Origin: Fluviicola sp.
GTDB lineage: Bacteria > Bacteroidota > Bacteroidia > Flavobacteriales_D > Crocinitomicaceae
Reading direction: 5' to 3'
Length of the DNA: 64,000 nt
Assembly: GCF_029266855.1 (NCBI RefSeq)
Contig: NZ_JAQSWB010000002.1
Span: 1-64,000, forward strand
A model generated the notes under the pieces. That model saw only the letters and a list, made by a program, of their open reading frames with translations, was not told the DNA's origin and searched no databases. Positions 51,821 through 59,156 of this stretch are shown here, piece by piece. The first letter of the stretch is position 1; the number at the start of each line of letters is the position of its first letter. Position numbers and translations under genes: made by a program.

Positions 51821-52726
51821 TTAATTCAACGTGTTTCTCGGATGATAACTCAAAATGGCCTCGCGCAAAAATCGCTGATCCAAGTGCGTGTAAATTTCTG
51901 TGGTCGTAATGCTTTCATGCCCAAGCATATCTTGAACTGCACGTAAATTCGCTCCGCCTTCTATCAAATGTGTTGCAAATGAATGCCTGAAGGTATGCGG
52001 ACTAATGTTTTTCCTGATTCCGGCCAAATCTGCCAGGCGTTTGATAATGGTGAAAATCATTACACGGGTCAATTGTGCGCCGCGCCGGTTTAAGAAAATA
52101 TAGGCCTCGTTTCCCTTCTTTATCGGGGCGTTTTCCCGGTCGTTTTTCACATAATAACTTACTTCCTCTATCACGCTGGGACTTACCGGAACCAAACGCT
52201 CCTTGTTTCCCTTTCCGATCACACGGATAAATCCCTCATCGAAAAAACAATCTTCAAACTTGAGGGAAACCAGTTCACTCACACGCAGTCCGCAGCTGTA
52301 TAGCGTTTCGATAATTGCTTTGTTTCGCTGACCTTCATTTGAGCTTAGGTCAATTGCAGCTATCAATGAATCAATTTCTTCGATTGTCAATACTTCCGGT
52401 AATTTTCTGCCGATTTTAGGTAGCTCCAAACTTTCCGACGGATCATCTTTCCGGACTTCTTCCATCAGTAAAAAATCAAAAAATTGTTTCCATCCACTGA
52501 TAATCCGTGCCTGGGAACGAGCACTTAATCCCATGTCATATAACTCGGCAACAAACTGTTTTAAATGCCCGGTTTGAATATGCTCCGGGGAAAGTGTGTA
52601 AGATTCACAAAAGTCGCGTAATTTAGCAACATCTTGTTGGTAGGCAAAAATGGAATTTTCAGCTAGGCTGCGTTCTATCTTCAGATAATGAACAAATTGT
52701 TTAATATAACGTTCCCAATTTTTCAA
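51821..52726 (-). CDS. xerD: tyrosine recombinase XerD-like
   Basis: Site-specific recombinase for chromosome dimer resolution. A 301-residue protein, the standard XerC/XerD length. The N-terminal SAM-like domain (about 1-90) includes YLKIERSLAENSIFAYQQDV-type sequence. The catalytic residues are visible as SCGLRVSEL (Arg), HTFRHSFATHLIEGG (His-x-x-Arg), MLGHESITTTEIYTH (His and Tyr). The start is TTG at 52726, which directly abuts the ATG of aroQ on the other strand; no better start exists without cutting the domain. XerD is favoured over XerC by similarity to Bacteroidota XerD, but this is not certain. Confidence 0.9.
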   Translation of the reverse strand: MKNWERYIKQFVHYLKIERSLAENSIFAYQQDVAKLRDFCESYTLSPEHIQTGHLKQFVAELYDMGLSARSQARIISGWKQFFDFLLMEEVRKDDPSESLELPKIGRKLPEVLTIEEIDSLIAAIDLSSNEGQRNKAIIETLYSCGLRVSELVSLKFEDCFFDEGFIRVIGKGNKERLVPVSPSVIEEVSYYVKNDRENAPIKKGNEAYIFLNRRGAQLTRVMIFTIIKRLADLAGIRKNISPHTFRHSFATHLIEGGANLRAVQDMLGHESITTTEIYTHLDQRFLREAILSYHPRNTLN

Positions 52727-53160
52727 TGATGCGTATTCTAATTCTCAATGGCCCGAATTTAAATCTTTTAGGAACACGAGAGCCTGAAATTTACGGAAAT
52801 CGTACTTTTTTGCACGTTTTGGAGGAATTGAAGAAAACCTTTCCCGGGGAAATTGATTACATCCAAAGCAACGTGGAAGGTGAATTGATTAATGCGCTTC
52901 ACGATTCAAAGCACGATGGAATCATTCTCAATGCCGGCGGATATACACATACCAGTGTAGCAATCCGAGATGCTATCTCCGGAATTACGGTTCCGGTAGT
53001 TGAAGTACATATCAGTAATTTGGCTCAGCGCGAAGAATTCCGGCAAAATTCATTCATCACAGCAGTATGTGAAGGTTCCATTATGGGTTTCGGAATGGAC
53101 AGTTATCGCCTGGCTTTGGAATGGTTTAAAGGAAATCCACGAGGGAAAATCGGGTATTAA
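52726..53160 (+). CDS. aroQ: type II 3-dehydroquinate dehydratase
   Basis: Third step of the shikimate pathway, removing water from 3-dehydroquinate; forms a dodecamer. A 144-residue protein with the family motifs LILNGPNLNLLGTREPEIYG (start, catalytic Tyr), DGIILNAGGYTHTSVAIRDA (conserved Asn and His) and VEVHISNLAQREEFRQNS. ATG codons at 52726 and 52729 are both possible. The divergent xerD start codon touches it, so each promoter must lie inside the other gene. Confidence 0.96.
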   Translation: MMRILILNGPNLNLLGTREPEIYGNRTFLHVLEELKKTFPGEIDYIQSNVEGELINALHDSKHDGIILNAGGYTHTSVAIRDAISGITVPVVEVHISNLAQREEFRQNSFITAVCEGSIMGFGMDSYRLALEWFKGNPRGKIGY

Positions 53161-53167
53161 GTAGTTG

Positions 53168-53193
53168 ACCACGAAGAGCACAAAGCACACGAA
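53168..53193. repeat. left inverted repeat of the GxxExxY cassette
   Basis: ACCACGAAGAGCACAAAG at 53168-53185 is followed by CACACGAAG. The same 18 bases occur inverted at 53681-53698 (right arm CTTTGTGCTCTTCGTGGT), bounding the 53259 gene. Confidence 0.75.
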
Positions 53194-53258
53194 GTTTTTT
53201 GATTCAGAGGTTGAGAATAATGATGTTTTTTCTTAACTTAAATAGAAATCATTATTCA

Positions 53259-53666
53259 ATGGAATTTAAAAACTACGAAAAAGAAGAAGCTCTGATGAAG
53301 ATCATTTACCAATGCGCATTGAAAGTTCATTCAGCTCTCGGTCCTGGATTATTAGAATCAGTTTATGAAACTTGTTTGTTATATGAACTAACGAAAAACG
53401 GAGTTGTAGCTGAAAGACAAAAAATGTTACCGATTAGCTATGACGGGATAATTATTGACTCCGGATTAAAATTGGATTTATTTGTAGAACAAGAAATAAT
53501 TGTCGAATTAAAACCGGTAGATATTTTATCTCCTGTTCATCAGGCCCAGATTTTGACCTATATGAAATTGGCAAAAAAAGAATTCGGTTATCTAATCAAT
53601 TTTAATGAAAAGCTTTTGCGAAACGGCGTAAGGCGTTTCACCTTAAAAGGGAATATTGATCAATAA
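53259..53666 (+). CDS. GxxExxY protein
   Basis: A 135-residue protein of the GxxExxY family. The naming motif is seen as GPGLLESVYETCL (about 31-43), with KLDLFVEQEIIVELKPVD and HQAQILTYMKLAKKEFGYLINF following. The fold is PD-(D/E)xK-like and the family is found widely as solitary, probably mobile or domesticated, cassettes; its activity is not firmly established. The ATG at 53259 (M-E-F-K-N-Y) is preferred to an earlier start that would add an unrelated stretch. The gene is bracketed by inverted repeats at 53168 and 53681. Confidence 0.88.
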   Translation: MEFKNYEKEEALMKIIYQCALKVHSALGPGLLESVYETCLLYELTKNGVVAERQKMLPISYDGIIIDSGLKLDLFVEQEIIVELKPVDILSPVHQAQILTYMKLAKKEFGYLINFNEKLLRNGVRRFTLKGNIDQ

Positions 53667-53680
53667 CAATTCTTTGTGAG

Positions 53681-53698
53681 CTTTGTGCTCTTCGTGGT
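53681..53698. repeat. right inverted repeat of the GxxExxY cassette
   Basis: The right arm is the reverse complement of ACCACGAAGAGCACAAAG at 53168-53185; the match extends imperfectly to about 26 bases (CTCACAAAG against CACACGAAG). Confidence 0.75.
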
Positions 53699-53739
53699 TT
53701 ATCATCACGAGTAAATTATTGGTGTTTGTCATAAAGGGT

Positions 53740-54546
53740 TTAATTCTCTGATTCTGACTCAAGAAAAGTAACCGTTTCTCTACTTGAACTGATCGGAGGC
53801 ATAAATCTATACTTGTTGTCAGTTTCCATCGTTATCAATCTTCCCAATCCCAAAGCTATGATCCGGTTGATGCTGTCGTTATTGGTGTTAAGGACATAAA
53901 AATCTCTCCAGGTTAAGGAATGAGCGTAGACTTTCCCGATTCCTTCAATATAACCTGTGTTTTCATTTGCATCCATTGCAAATTCGTGGTTTTCATTGGT
54001 GAAAAGGGAAACCCCAATTCCTTTGCCGTTTTCATCATCAATAAAGCCAATTGCAATCAATGAATCGTTATCGTTTCTTTTGAGAATTTCAGAAGCAGAT
54101 ACCGTATCGATTTGGTTTCTTCCGTTATTTGGCAGGTAATAATACCTGGTCTCTTCCTTTTCGGGTTTGACATCACTTTTCCCCGCAGAGAACCCCAGCA
54201 ATGCAATTCCAACCAGTGCTGGAAGTGCCTGAACAAAGAAAATCTTTTTATCCGCAGTCAATGCACCGTAAATTCCGGCAACAGATACACAGATCAAAAA
54301 GAAAAGACTGACATTGAACCGCCATTCCGGGTTACAGATAAAGAAAGTCCAGATCAATCCTGCTGCTAAAAAGCCGTTATACAATCCCTGATTGGCAGCA
54401 AGTGCCTTGGTTTTCGGGAATAAATCCTTTTCGAAATTTTTGAATGTCTTAGGGCCTTTGGTTGTCCAGGCAAACATTTCCAGCCACATCACATACAAGT
54501 GAAAAAGTGCTACGATCCCGATTACAATTTTGATAGTGATTTCCAT
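53740..54546 (-). CDS. DUF1304 membrane domain fused to a variable C-terminal domain, copy A
   Basis: A 268-residue protein. Residues about 1-120 are a DUF1304 four-helix membrane domain (IVALFHLYVMWLEMFAWTTK, NQGLYNGFLAAGLIW). From about residue 127 to the end is a soluble, charged domain not found in usual DUF1304 proteins (about 120 residues), for example YYYLPNNGRNQIDTVSASEI. The membrane half is nearly identical in DNA and protein to copy B (54917-55720), while the tail differs almost entirely. Function unknown; the layout suggests an outer sensing or binding domain. Confidence 0.78.
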   Translation of the reverse strand: MEITIKIVIGIVALFHLYVMWLEMFAWTTKGPKTFKNFEKDLFPKTKALAANQGLYNGFLAAGLIWTFFICNPEWRFNVSLFFLICVSVAGIYGALTADKKIFFVQALPALVGIALLGFSAGKSDVKPEKEETRYYYLPNNGRNQIDTVSASEILKRNDNDSLIAIGFIDDENGKGIGVSLFTNENHEFAMDANENTGYIEGIGKVYAHSLTWRDFYVLNTNNDSINRIIALGLGRLITMETDNKYRFMPPISSSRETVTFLESESEN

Positions 54547-54604
54547 AGTTCTAAAATTTAATACCGAATTTTCAAATCTCAGCTCCTAATACGTAAGAGT
54601 TTGA

Positions 54605-54898
54605 TTACATTGGGTTTTCGACCCCAGTCATATCAAAAATAGGATAGAAAAACAGGAGTATAAACAAAATAAATCCAATCATTAAAATACTCAAAATTCT
54701 ATTCTTGGAAAATAGCCAGATAATGGTTGGTATGCTTAACGAAGCATAAGCAATTGAATGCATAATGGATTTGTGGTTCAATAACATATATTCACCCATT
54801 GATCCTCTCATGTTATTGTAGCTTTTTAATTCAAGATACAGACAAAAAAAGCAAAATGTAATGAACATTAATTTGATAATGATAAGCCTGTATTTCAT
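54605..54898 (-). CDS. small membrane protein of unknown function
   Basis: A 97-residue protein with three hydrophobic segments (about 7-23, 45-62, 68-92) and polar ends. It sits between the two DUF1304 paralogs on the same strand, 18 bases after copy B and 58 bases before copy A. It is probably expressed with them. No family recognised. Confidence 0.65.
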   Translation of the reverse strand: MKYRLIIIKLMFITFCFFCLYLELKSYNNMRGSMGEYMLLNHKSIMHSIAYASLSIPTIIWLFSKNRILSILMIGFILFILLFFYPIFDMTGVENPM

Positions 54899-54916
54899 TC
54901 GTTTTTACTGAATTGA

Positions 54917-55720
54917 TTAGTATAAACCTTGATGCTGAATAATTTTCTCCACGACCTGCTTTTTATGCTTTAATATATTTACCAAACTCAATGAAATAAG
55001 TGAGTTAACTTTTTCGTCTTTGGATTTTAGCAGAACATAATTATCCATTCGTGGGTTTTCAGAATAAATTACTCCCCAATTATTTAAGGTTACTTTAAAA
55101 GCCTCTTGATTATTGACTGCGTATTGTGAAGGTCCATAGAAGTTTAGCTGGTTGGATTTTCCGAGTTCATCCATAAAATGAGTTGAATAGAACAAAGAAT
55201 CTGAAAAATCTTCCTTATTGTTAGTGTAAAGTGGAAATGGGTCGCTAAGTTTTCTTCCCTTTGAATCAATTAAATAAATCTCTGTTTTATCTAGTTTGGG
55301 TTCATTAATAATAGAGGTTTTTTCCTTTTTTATGTCACATTTCTCATCACATTTCCATTGGGAAAACACCAATAATCCGATCCCAACCAAAGCAGGTAAA
55401 GCCTGAACAAAAAAGATTTTTTTATCTGCTGTCAATGCGCCGTAAATTCCGGCAACAGATACACAGATCAAAAAGAAAAGACTGACATTGAACCGCCATT
55501 CCGGGTTACAGATAAAGAAGGTCCAGATTAATCCTGCCGCTAAAAAGCCGTTATACAATCCCTGGTTGGCAGCAAGTGACTTGGTTTTCGGGAATAAATC
55601 CTTTTCGAAATTTTTGAATGTCTTAGGGCCTTTGGTTGTCCAGGCAAACATTTCCAGCCACATCACATATAAGTGAAAAAGTGCTACGATTCCGATTACA
55701 ATTTTGATAGTGATTTCCAT
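54917..55720 (-). CDS. DUF1304 membrane domain fused to a variable C-terminal domain, copy B
   Basis: A 267-residue paralog of copy A. The DUF1304 domain (about 1-115) is almost the same as copy A, including the sequence around the start codon, and differs at only a few positions. The tail from about residue 118 is unrelated over most of its length (for example KLDKTEIYLIDSKGRKLSD), but a YVLL...SLISLSLVNIL segment weakly matches YVLN...IIALGLGRLI in copy A. This indicates old homology of the tails with recent homogenisation of the membrane half. Confidence 0.78.
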   Translation of the reverse strand: MEITIKIVIGIVALFHLYVMWLEMFAWTTKGPKTFKNFEKDLFPKTKSLAANQGLYNGFLAAGLIWTFFICNPEWRFNVSLFFLICVSVAGIYGALTADKKIFFVQALPALVGIGLLVFSQWKCDEKCDIKKEKTSIINEPKLDKTEIYLIDSKGRKLSDPFPLYTNNKEDFSDSLFYSTHFMDELGKSNQLNFYGPSQYAVNNQEAFKVTLNNWGVIYSENPRMDNYVLLKSKDEKVNSLISLSLVNILKHKKQVVEKIIQHQGLY

Positions 55721-55732
55721 AGTTTCGAAAGT

Positions 55733-56569
55733 TTAAATTCCCCCTTCGGAGGGGGATAAAGGGGGAGGATTTGATGTTTTTACTTTTGTTCCAACAATAG
55801 AATACATCATCGGGATGAAGTTTCCGAGATGTTTGATCCGGTATTTTCCGGGGGCGAATTCTTCAGTATGTGAAAAACAATTGTAGTTGGAGAAATCATA
55901 TTCCTGCAGATCCTGAAGTTGAATCCCCTGTTTGAGCAAACTGGTTATTACTTCACTCATGCCATGGTTCCAGCTTACGGAAGTTGTTTTGATATCAGCT
56001 TCCCTGTCGGCATATGTTCCGCTTGCTGTTTCTACGATCGGATCGGATTTAAAATAACGGTATCCTATTTTTTGAAAATCGTCATCAAACATCCACACTA
56101 CCGGATGAAATTCCACAAAGACAAAGGTTCCGTCCGGTTTTAAAAAGTGGTTTATAACTGAGGCCCATTTGTCCAGGTCCGGCAGCCAGCCAATTGTCCC
56201 GTAGGAAGTGAAAACAATATCAAATTGGCCTTCCAGGTGTTGCGGCAAGTCATAAAGGTCACAACAAACAAACGAAGCATCGGCCCCGGTGAGTTTGGCA
56301 AGTTCACGTGCCTTATCGATCGCTTTATCTGAAAGATCTGCTCCGACAGTGCTGGCACCCATCCGGGCCAGTGAAATGGTGTCTTGTCCGAAATGACATT
56401 GTAAATGTAAAATGCGCTTTCCTGCTACATTTCCAAGTAAGGCGAGTTCTGTTTCCTGAAGCGAACTTTTCCCGGCTAAAAAGCCCTGTAAATCATAAAA
56501 TTCGGATTCCACATGCGGGTCAACCCGCTGGTTCCATTGTTCTTTATTTATTTCCTTATAGTTCTCCAT
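55733..56569 (-). CDS. class I SAM-dependent methyltransferase
   Basis: A 278-residue small-molecule-type methyltransferase. Motif I is RILHLQCHFGQDTISLARMG (about 54-73), with VGADLSDKAIDKA, DIVFTSYGTIGWL and DGTFVFVEFHPVVWMF following. The substrate is unknown; the pattern resembles bacterial homologs of UbiE-like or THUMP-free methyltransferases. The ATG at 56569 is preferred over a TTG at 56584. The last codons are encoded by the palindromic repeat at 55737-55773 (tail NPPPLSPSEGGI), so the C-terminus appears to have been extended by repeat insertion. Downstream is DUF1304 copy B (12 bases). Confidence 0.88.
   Translation of the reverse strand: MENYKEINKEQWNQRVDPHVESEFYDLQGFLAGKSSLQETELALLGNVAGKRILHLQCHFGQDTISLARMGASTVGADLSDKAIDKARELAKLTGADASFVCCDLYDLPQHLEGQFDIVFTSYGTIGWLPDLDKWASVINHFLKPDGTFVFVEFHPVVWMFDDDFQKIGYRYFKSDPIVETASGTYADREADIKTTSVSWNHGMSEVITSLLKQGIQLQDLQEYDFSNYNCFSHTEEFAPGKYRIKHLGNFIPMMYSIVGTKVKTSNPPPLSPSEGGI
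55737..55773. repeat. palindromic repeat forming the methyltransferase C-terminus
   Basis: TCCCCCTTCGGAGGGGGATA is a palindromic core followed by AAGGGGGAGG. It lies across the stop codon region of the methyltransferase gene. GC-rich palindromes of the CCCCCTTCGGAGGGGG kind recur in many Bacteroidota genomes. Confidence 0.7.
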
Positions 56570-56660
56570 GCCTTTCGAATTCAATTAAAGGTCGGAATTT
56601 TATTCGAATTAGAATGAAAGATTTTAGAGGGTGAAGATCGTTGTGGTAAGGCTAGGTGGT

Positions 56661-56724
56661 GGTTCTCATGGAATCGCAGTCACCCGAGTTCAAATTCAGA
56701 ACCAGGATGACTGCAATGGATTCC
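56661..56724. repeat. long imperfect hairpin after the 56731 gene
   Basis: GGAATC (56670-56675) pairs with GATTCC (56719-56724), and GCAGTCA (56676-56682) pairs with TGACTGC (56708-56714). Alternative pairing of GGTTCT (56661-56666) with AGAACC (56698-56703) is possible. It starts 7 bases after the stop of the minus-strand gene. No T tract, so it is more likely a REP-like repeat or 3' stabiliser than a terminator. Confidence 0.6.
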
Positions 56725-56730
56725 CGTGTT

Positions 56731-58365
56731 TTATTTATTTGCTTTTGTGCTTGAAGGAGCCGTCAAAATTCCTTGTTCAGCAGGTTTGTTGTATAAGTCC
56801 GGACGCAGGTATTTACCGGTTTCCCGTTCTGATTTTAGTTCTTCAACTTGTCTTGCTTCAGGATGTTGTTGTAAATATGGATCATTTCGTTCAGCATAAA
56901 CGGCCCATGAAACTTCCATTCCTGTTGTTCCACCGGCAATTACGAAGCGACCGTCTTTGATCTTTTCCGCGATGAAAATCGGGGCATAGCCTCCAATAGG
57001 TGTCAATTGATAGGATGCGTTTTTATTTACGGCGTCAAACCAATCAGGGAGCTGAACAACGGCAATACCATTGGCGTCAAATGCTACTGTTCCGCGGTAA
57101 ATATTCAATACCTCATTGGATTCAATGGAAAAATGATTGAGGTATTTGTTCGCCGGATCCTGTGGGTGATCGATCCGGAAGTTTTTTGTTCCGGAAACCG
57201 TTAAATCTCCAAGCGCAATGATATTGTCCAATGAAGCAAGTCCTCCTCCGTTTAATGGGTCATTTGATTGACCAAGTACACCGATATATCCAAGACCTCC
57301 TACACCAACAGAATTTGAAGTCAGAGGGCCTGTCAGATCAAAATTCTGTCCGAATACTCCATAACCGTCTCTGTAATTTGTTTGCCCGGAAACACCATTG
57401 AATCCGACACCTTCAACACCCATTCCGCCGCTTGTTCTCAGGTTGTTTCCTCTCACTGCCGCATCTGCTGTGGAAGCAGCTGTTACTTCACCTGATAAGG
57501 CTCTCGCAGCGCCGGTACTTTGTCCGAAAATAGCTGAATTATTCACGCCGCTGCTGTTTGTAACTGCCTGAATAACCGAAAAGGTATTTGCAGCGTTATT
57601 GTTTACTGCGTTAATCGAATTTCCTGTTCCTGTGAAAAGGATTCCCAATGCAGCTGTGTTCGACCCTGATCCGTTGATCTGGACAGGTCCTGCATCTGCT
57701 GTGATGGTTCTTCCGAGTCCTGCACCGCCTTGGTCGTATGCACCGTCTAAAGTGACCCCGCCGCTTCCGCTTGGTAAAGTGATTGTATTGCCTCCGGAAA
57801 TCGAAAGACTTTGTCCTGCAATGGATAATGTCTGAATCTCGTTGGTCGGATTTGCATCTGCATCATTCGGGTTGGTGATATAACCTGCATCATTTGTAAA
57901 TGCGCTCACATTTGTCGGAGTATTGGTCAGATCGTTGTAATCACCGCTAAATGAGCTTCCGCTTCCTGCTTCCTCCGCATATAATGCGTATGGTACACTC
58001 AGAAGCTGCGAGGTTCCACTGATGCTGTAAACTGTTCCGCCGGCAGGATCTGTTTCTGTTTTTATGTAATAATTTCCGGTCGACCAGTCAATGGAAGCAA
58101 AGGTTCCAGCTACCGGAGTTCCGGCGCCAATTTGTAAAGTTGCTAATCCATTGGCATTGGTTGTTGTGGTATGTCGCTCAATATAGACTGCACTTCCTGT
58201 CGGAGAACCTGTGAGGATCGAAATCTGAATCCCAACTGGCGTATTGGATATCAATGTATTTGAATTGTTTCTGATGACCGATTGATAAGTCATTTTTTGA
58301 GGTGCCTGTGCAAAAGTCAGGATGCCTAAAAGCAAGAAGGATGTTGTAGCAATGATTTTTTTCAT
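56731..58365 (-). CDS. secreted repetitive (tail-fibre/collagen-style) surface protein
   Basis: A 544-residue exported protein. Signal peptide (FLLLGILTFAQ), then the common Bacteroidota lead APQKMTYQSVIRNN...ISNTPVGIQISILTG and VPYALYAEEAG (about 22-140). A low-complexity stretch rich in Gly, Ala, Ser and Asn follows (about 140-390). The C-terminal part (about 400-540) is a chaperone-like or fibre-end domain with KNFRIDHPQDPANKYLNHFS. There is no T9SS sorting domain. Its neighbour at 58368 does have one; the two genes are 2 bases apart and co-transcribed. The exact function is unknown. Confidence 0.78.
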   Translation of the reverse strand: MKKIIATTSFLLLGILTFAQAPQKMTYQSVIRNNSNTLISNTPVGIQISILTGSPTGSAVYIERHTTTTNANGLATLQIGAGTPVAGTFASIDWSTGNYYIKTETDPAGGTVYSISGTSQLLSVPYALYAEEAGSGSSFSGDYNDLTNTPTNVSAFTNDAGYITNPNDADANPTNEIQTLSIAGQSLSISGGNTITLPSGSGGVTLDGAYDQGGAGLGRTITADAGPVQINGSGSNTAALGILFTGTGNSINAVNNNAANTFSVIQAVTNSSGVNNSAIFGQSTGAARALSGEVTAASTADAAVRGNNLRTSGGMGVEGVGFNGVSGQTNYRDGYGVFGQNFDLTGPLTSNSVGVGGLGYIGVLGQSNDPLNGGGLASLDNIIALGDLTVSGTKNFRIDHPQDPANKYLNHFSIESNEVLNIYRGTVAFDANGIAVVQLPDWFDAVNKNASYQLTPIGGYAPIFIAEKIKDGRFVIAGGTTGMEVSWAVYAERNDPYLQQHPEARQVEELKSERETGKYLRPDLYNKPAEQGILTAPSSTKANK

Positions 58366-58367
58366 GA

Positions 58368-58838
58368 TTAATGTTTTACGATTTTAAGTGTTTGAATTAA
58401 AGCATTTCCCGAAGAGATATTTAGCAGATACTCTCCGTACGCAAAAGATGTTAAGTCAATAATGGTTTGGGGTGTTTGAATCACCGATGAGGCCAGGATA
58501 CGGCCGCTTAAATCTACCAGCTCATAATCGAGTTCCGGATCTGAGTGGTCAATGTCTAAATAAAGGATTCCGCTTGTTGGGTTCGGAAAAACAGCTGTAA
58601 GCAATGACGGAGATTCCTTTATTCCCGAAATATCTTCAACTTCGTAGACTTGCTGCACACCCTGGTTGATTGAACCTGTACTGCCCGAACTGTTGATATA
58701 GTCTGTTTGCCCGATTGAGTAGCTGACAGATCCGCCGCTTCCGCTTGCATTTCCTCCCGAAACAGTTGTGTTCTGCTGAGAAAATGAGTAGAAACAGAGG
58801 TTGCCAAATAAAATAAGTGACAGGAGTTTTTGTTCCAT
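58368..58838 (-). CDS. small T9SS-sorted secreted protein
   Basis: A 156-residue protein from the ATG at 58838 (upstream ATG at 58889 would add a non-signal stretch). Signal peptide (LLSLILFGNLCFYSFSQ), a Gly/Ser-rich central region (GGNASGSGGSVSYSIGQTDY) and a T9SS type A domain (LLTAVFPNPTSGILYLDI) to the C-terminus. It precedes the repetitive protein gene by 2 bases. This size and layout is common for Flavobacteriales T9SS proteins paired with a tail-fibre-like partner. Confidence 0.82.
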   Translation of the reverse strand: MEQKLLSLILFGNLCFYSFSQQNTTVSGGNASGSGGSVSYSIGQTDYINSSGSTGSINQGVQQVYEVEDISGIKESPSLLTAVFPNPTSGILYLDIDHSDPELDYELVDLSGRILASSVIQTPQTIIDLTSFAYGEYLLNISSGNALIQTLKIVKH

Positions 58839-59156
58839 AGTAGTATATTTTGTTGAGTCCCGAATATACCAAATTATTGAAGTTTCCAATGGGCGTGAAT
58901 TGTTAAAAACACCTGATTTATTTTGTCCCCCAATATTTATCGGTGCTATTTTGAGCTTAATTGCAAGTCAATCAGTCAACTAAAATCAGGAAGGTTCGAA
59001 TTTGACCTTGTTGACTGCTGTGGCTGGGTAATCACTTTATTTTCACTATTGTTAATTAATTCTTCAATTGTTAAAAATGAAAAGTTTAACAAAGATAATT
59101 GTTTGAATTAAAACGATAATTCGTAATATTCCATAACTAATATCAAATACTATTTT
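58839..59156. other. 318-base divergent promoter region
   Basis: No gene is seen. On the minus strand TATCTTTG (plus-strand 59091-59098) is a candidate -7 box for the 58838 operon, leaving a 250-base leader. No matching box for the plus-strand protease gene was found. The region is AT-rich with no strong hairpin. Confidence 0.4.

Noticed and set aside
51821-52726. xerD considered as a phage or integron integrase
   Set aside because: No att-like repeats or phage genes are adjacent, and the length and sequence fit the chromosomal Xer type.
56685-56702. GTTCAAATTC resembling a tRNA T-loop
   Set aside because: The surrounding sequence folds into a different hairpin and lacks an anticodon arm and acceptor stem in the right places.
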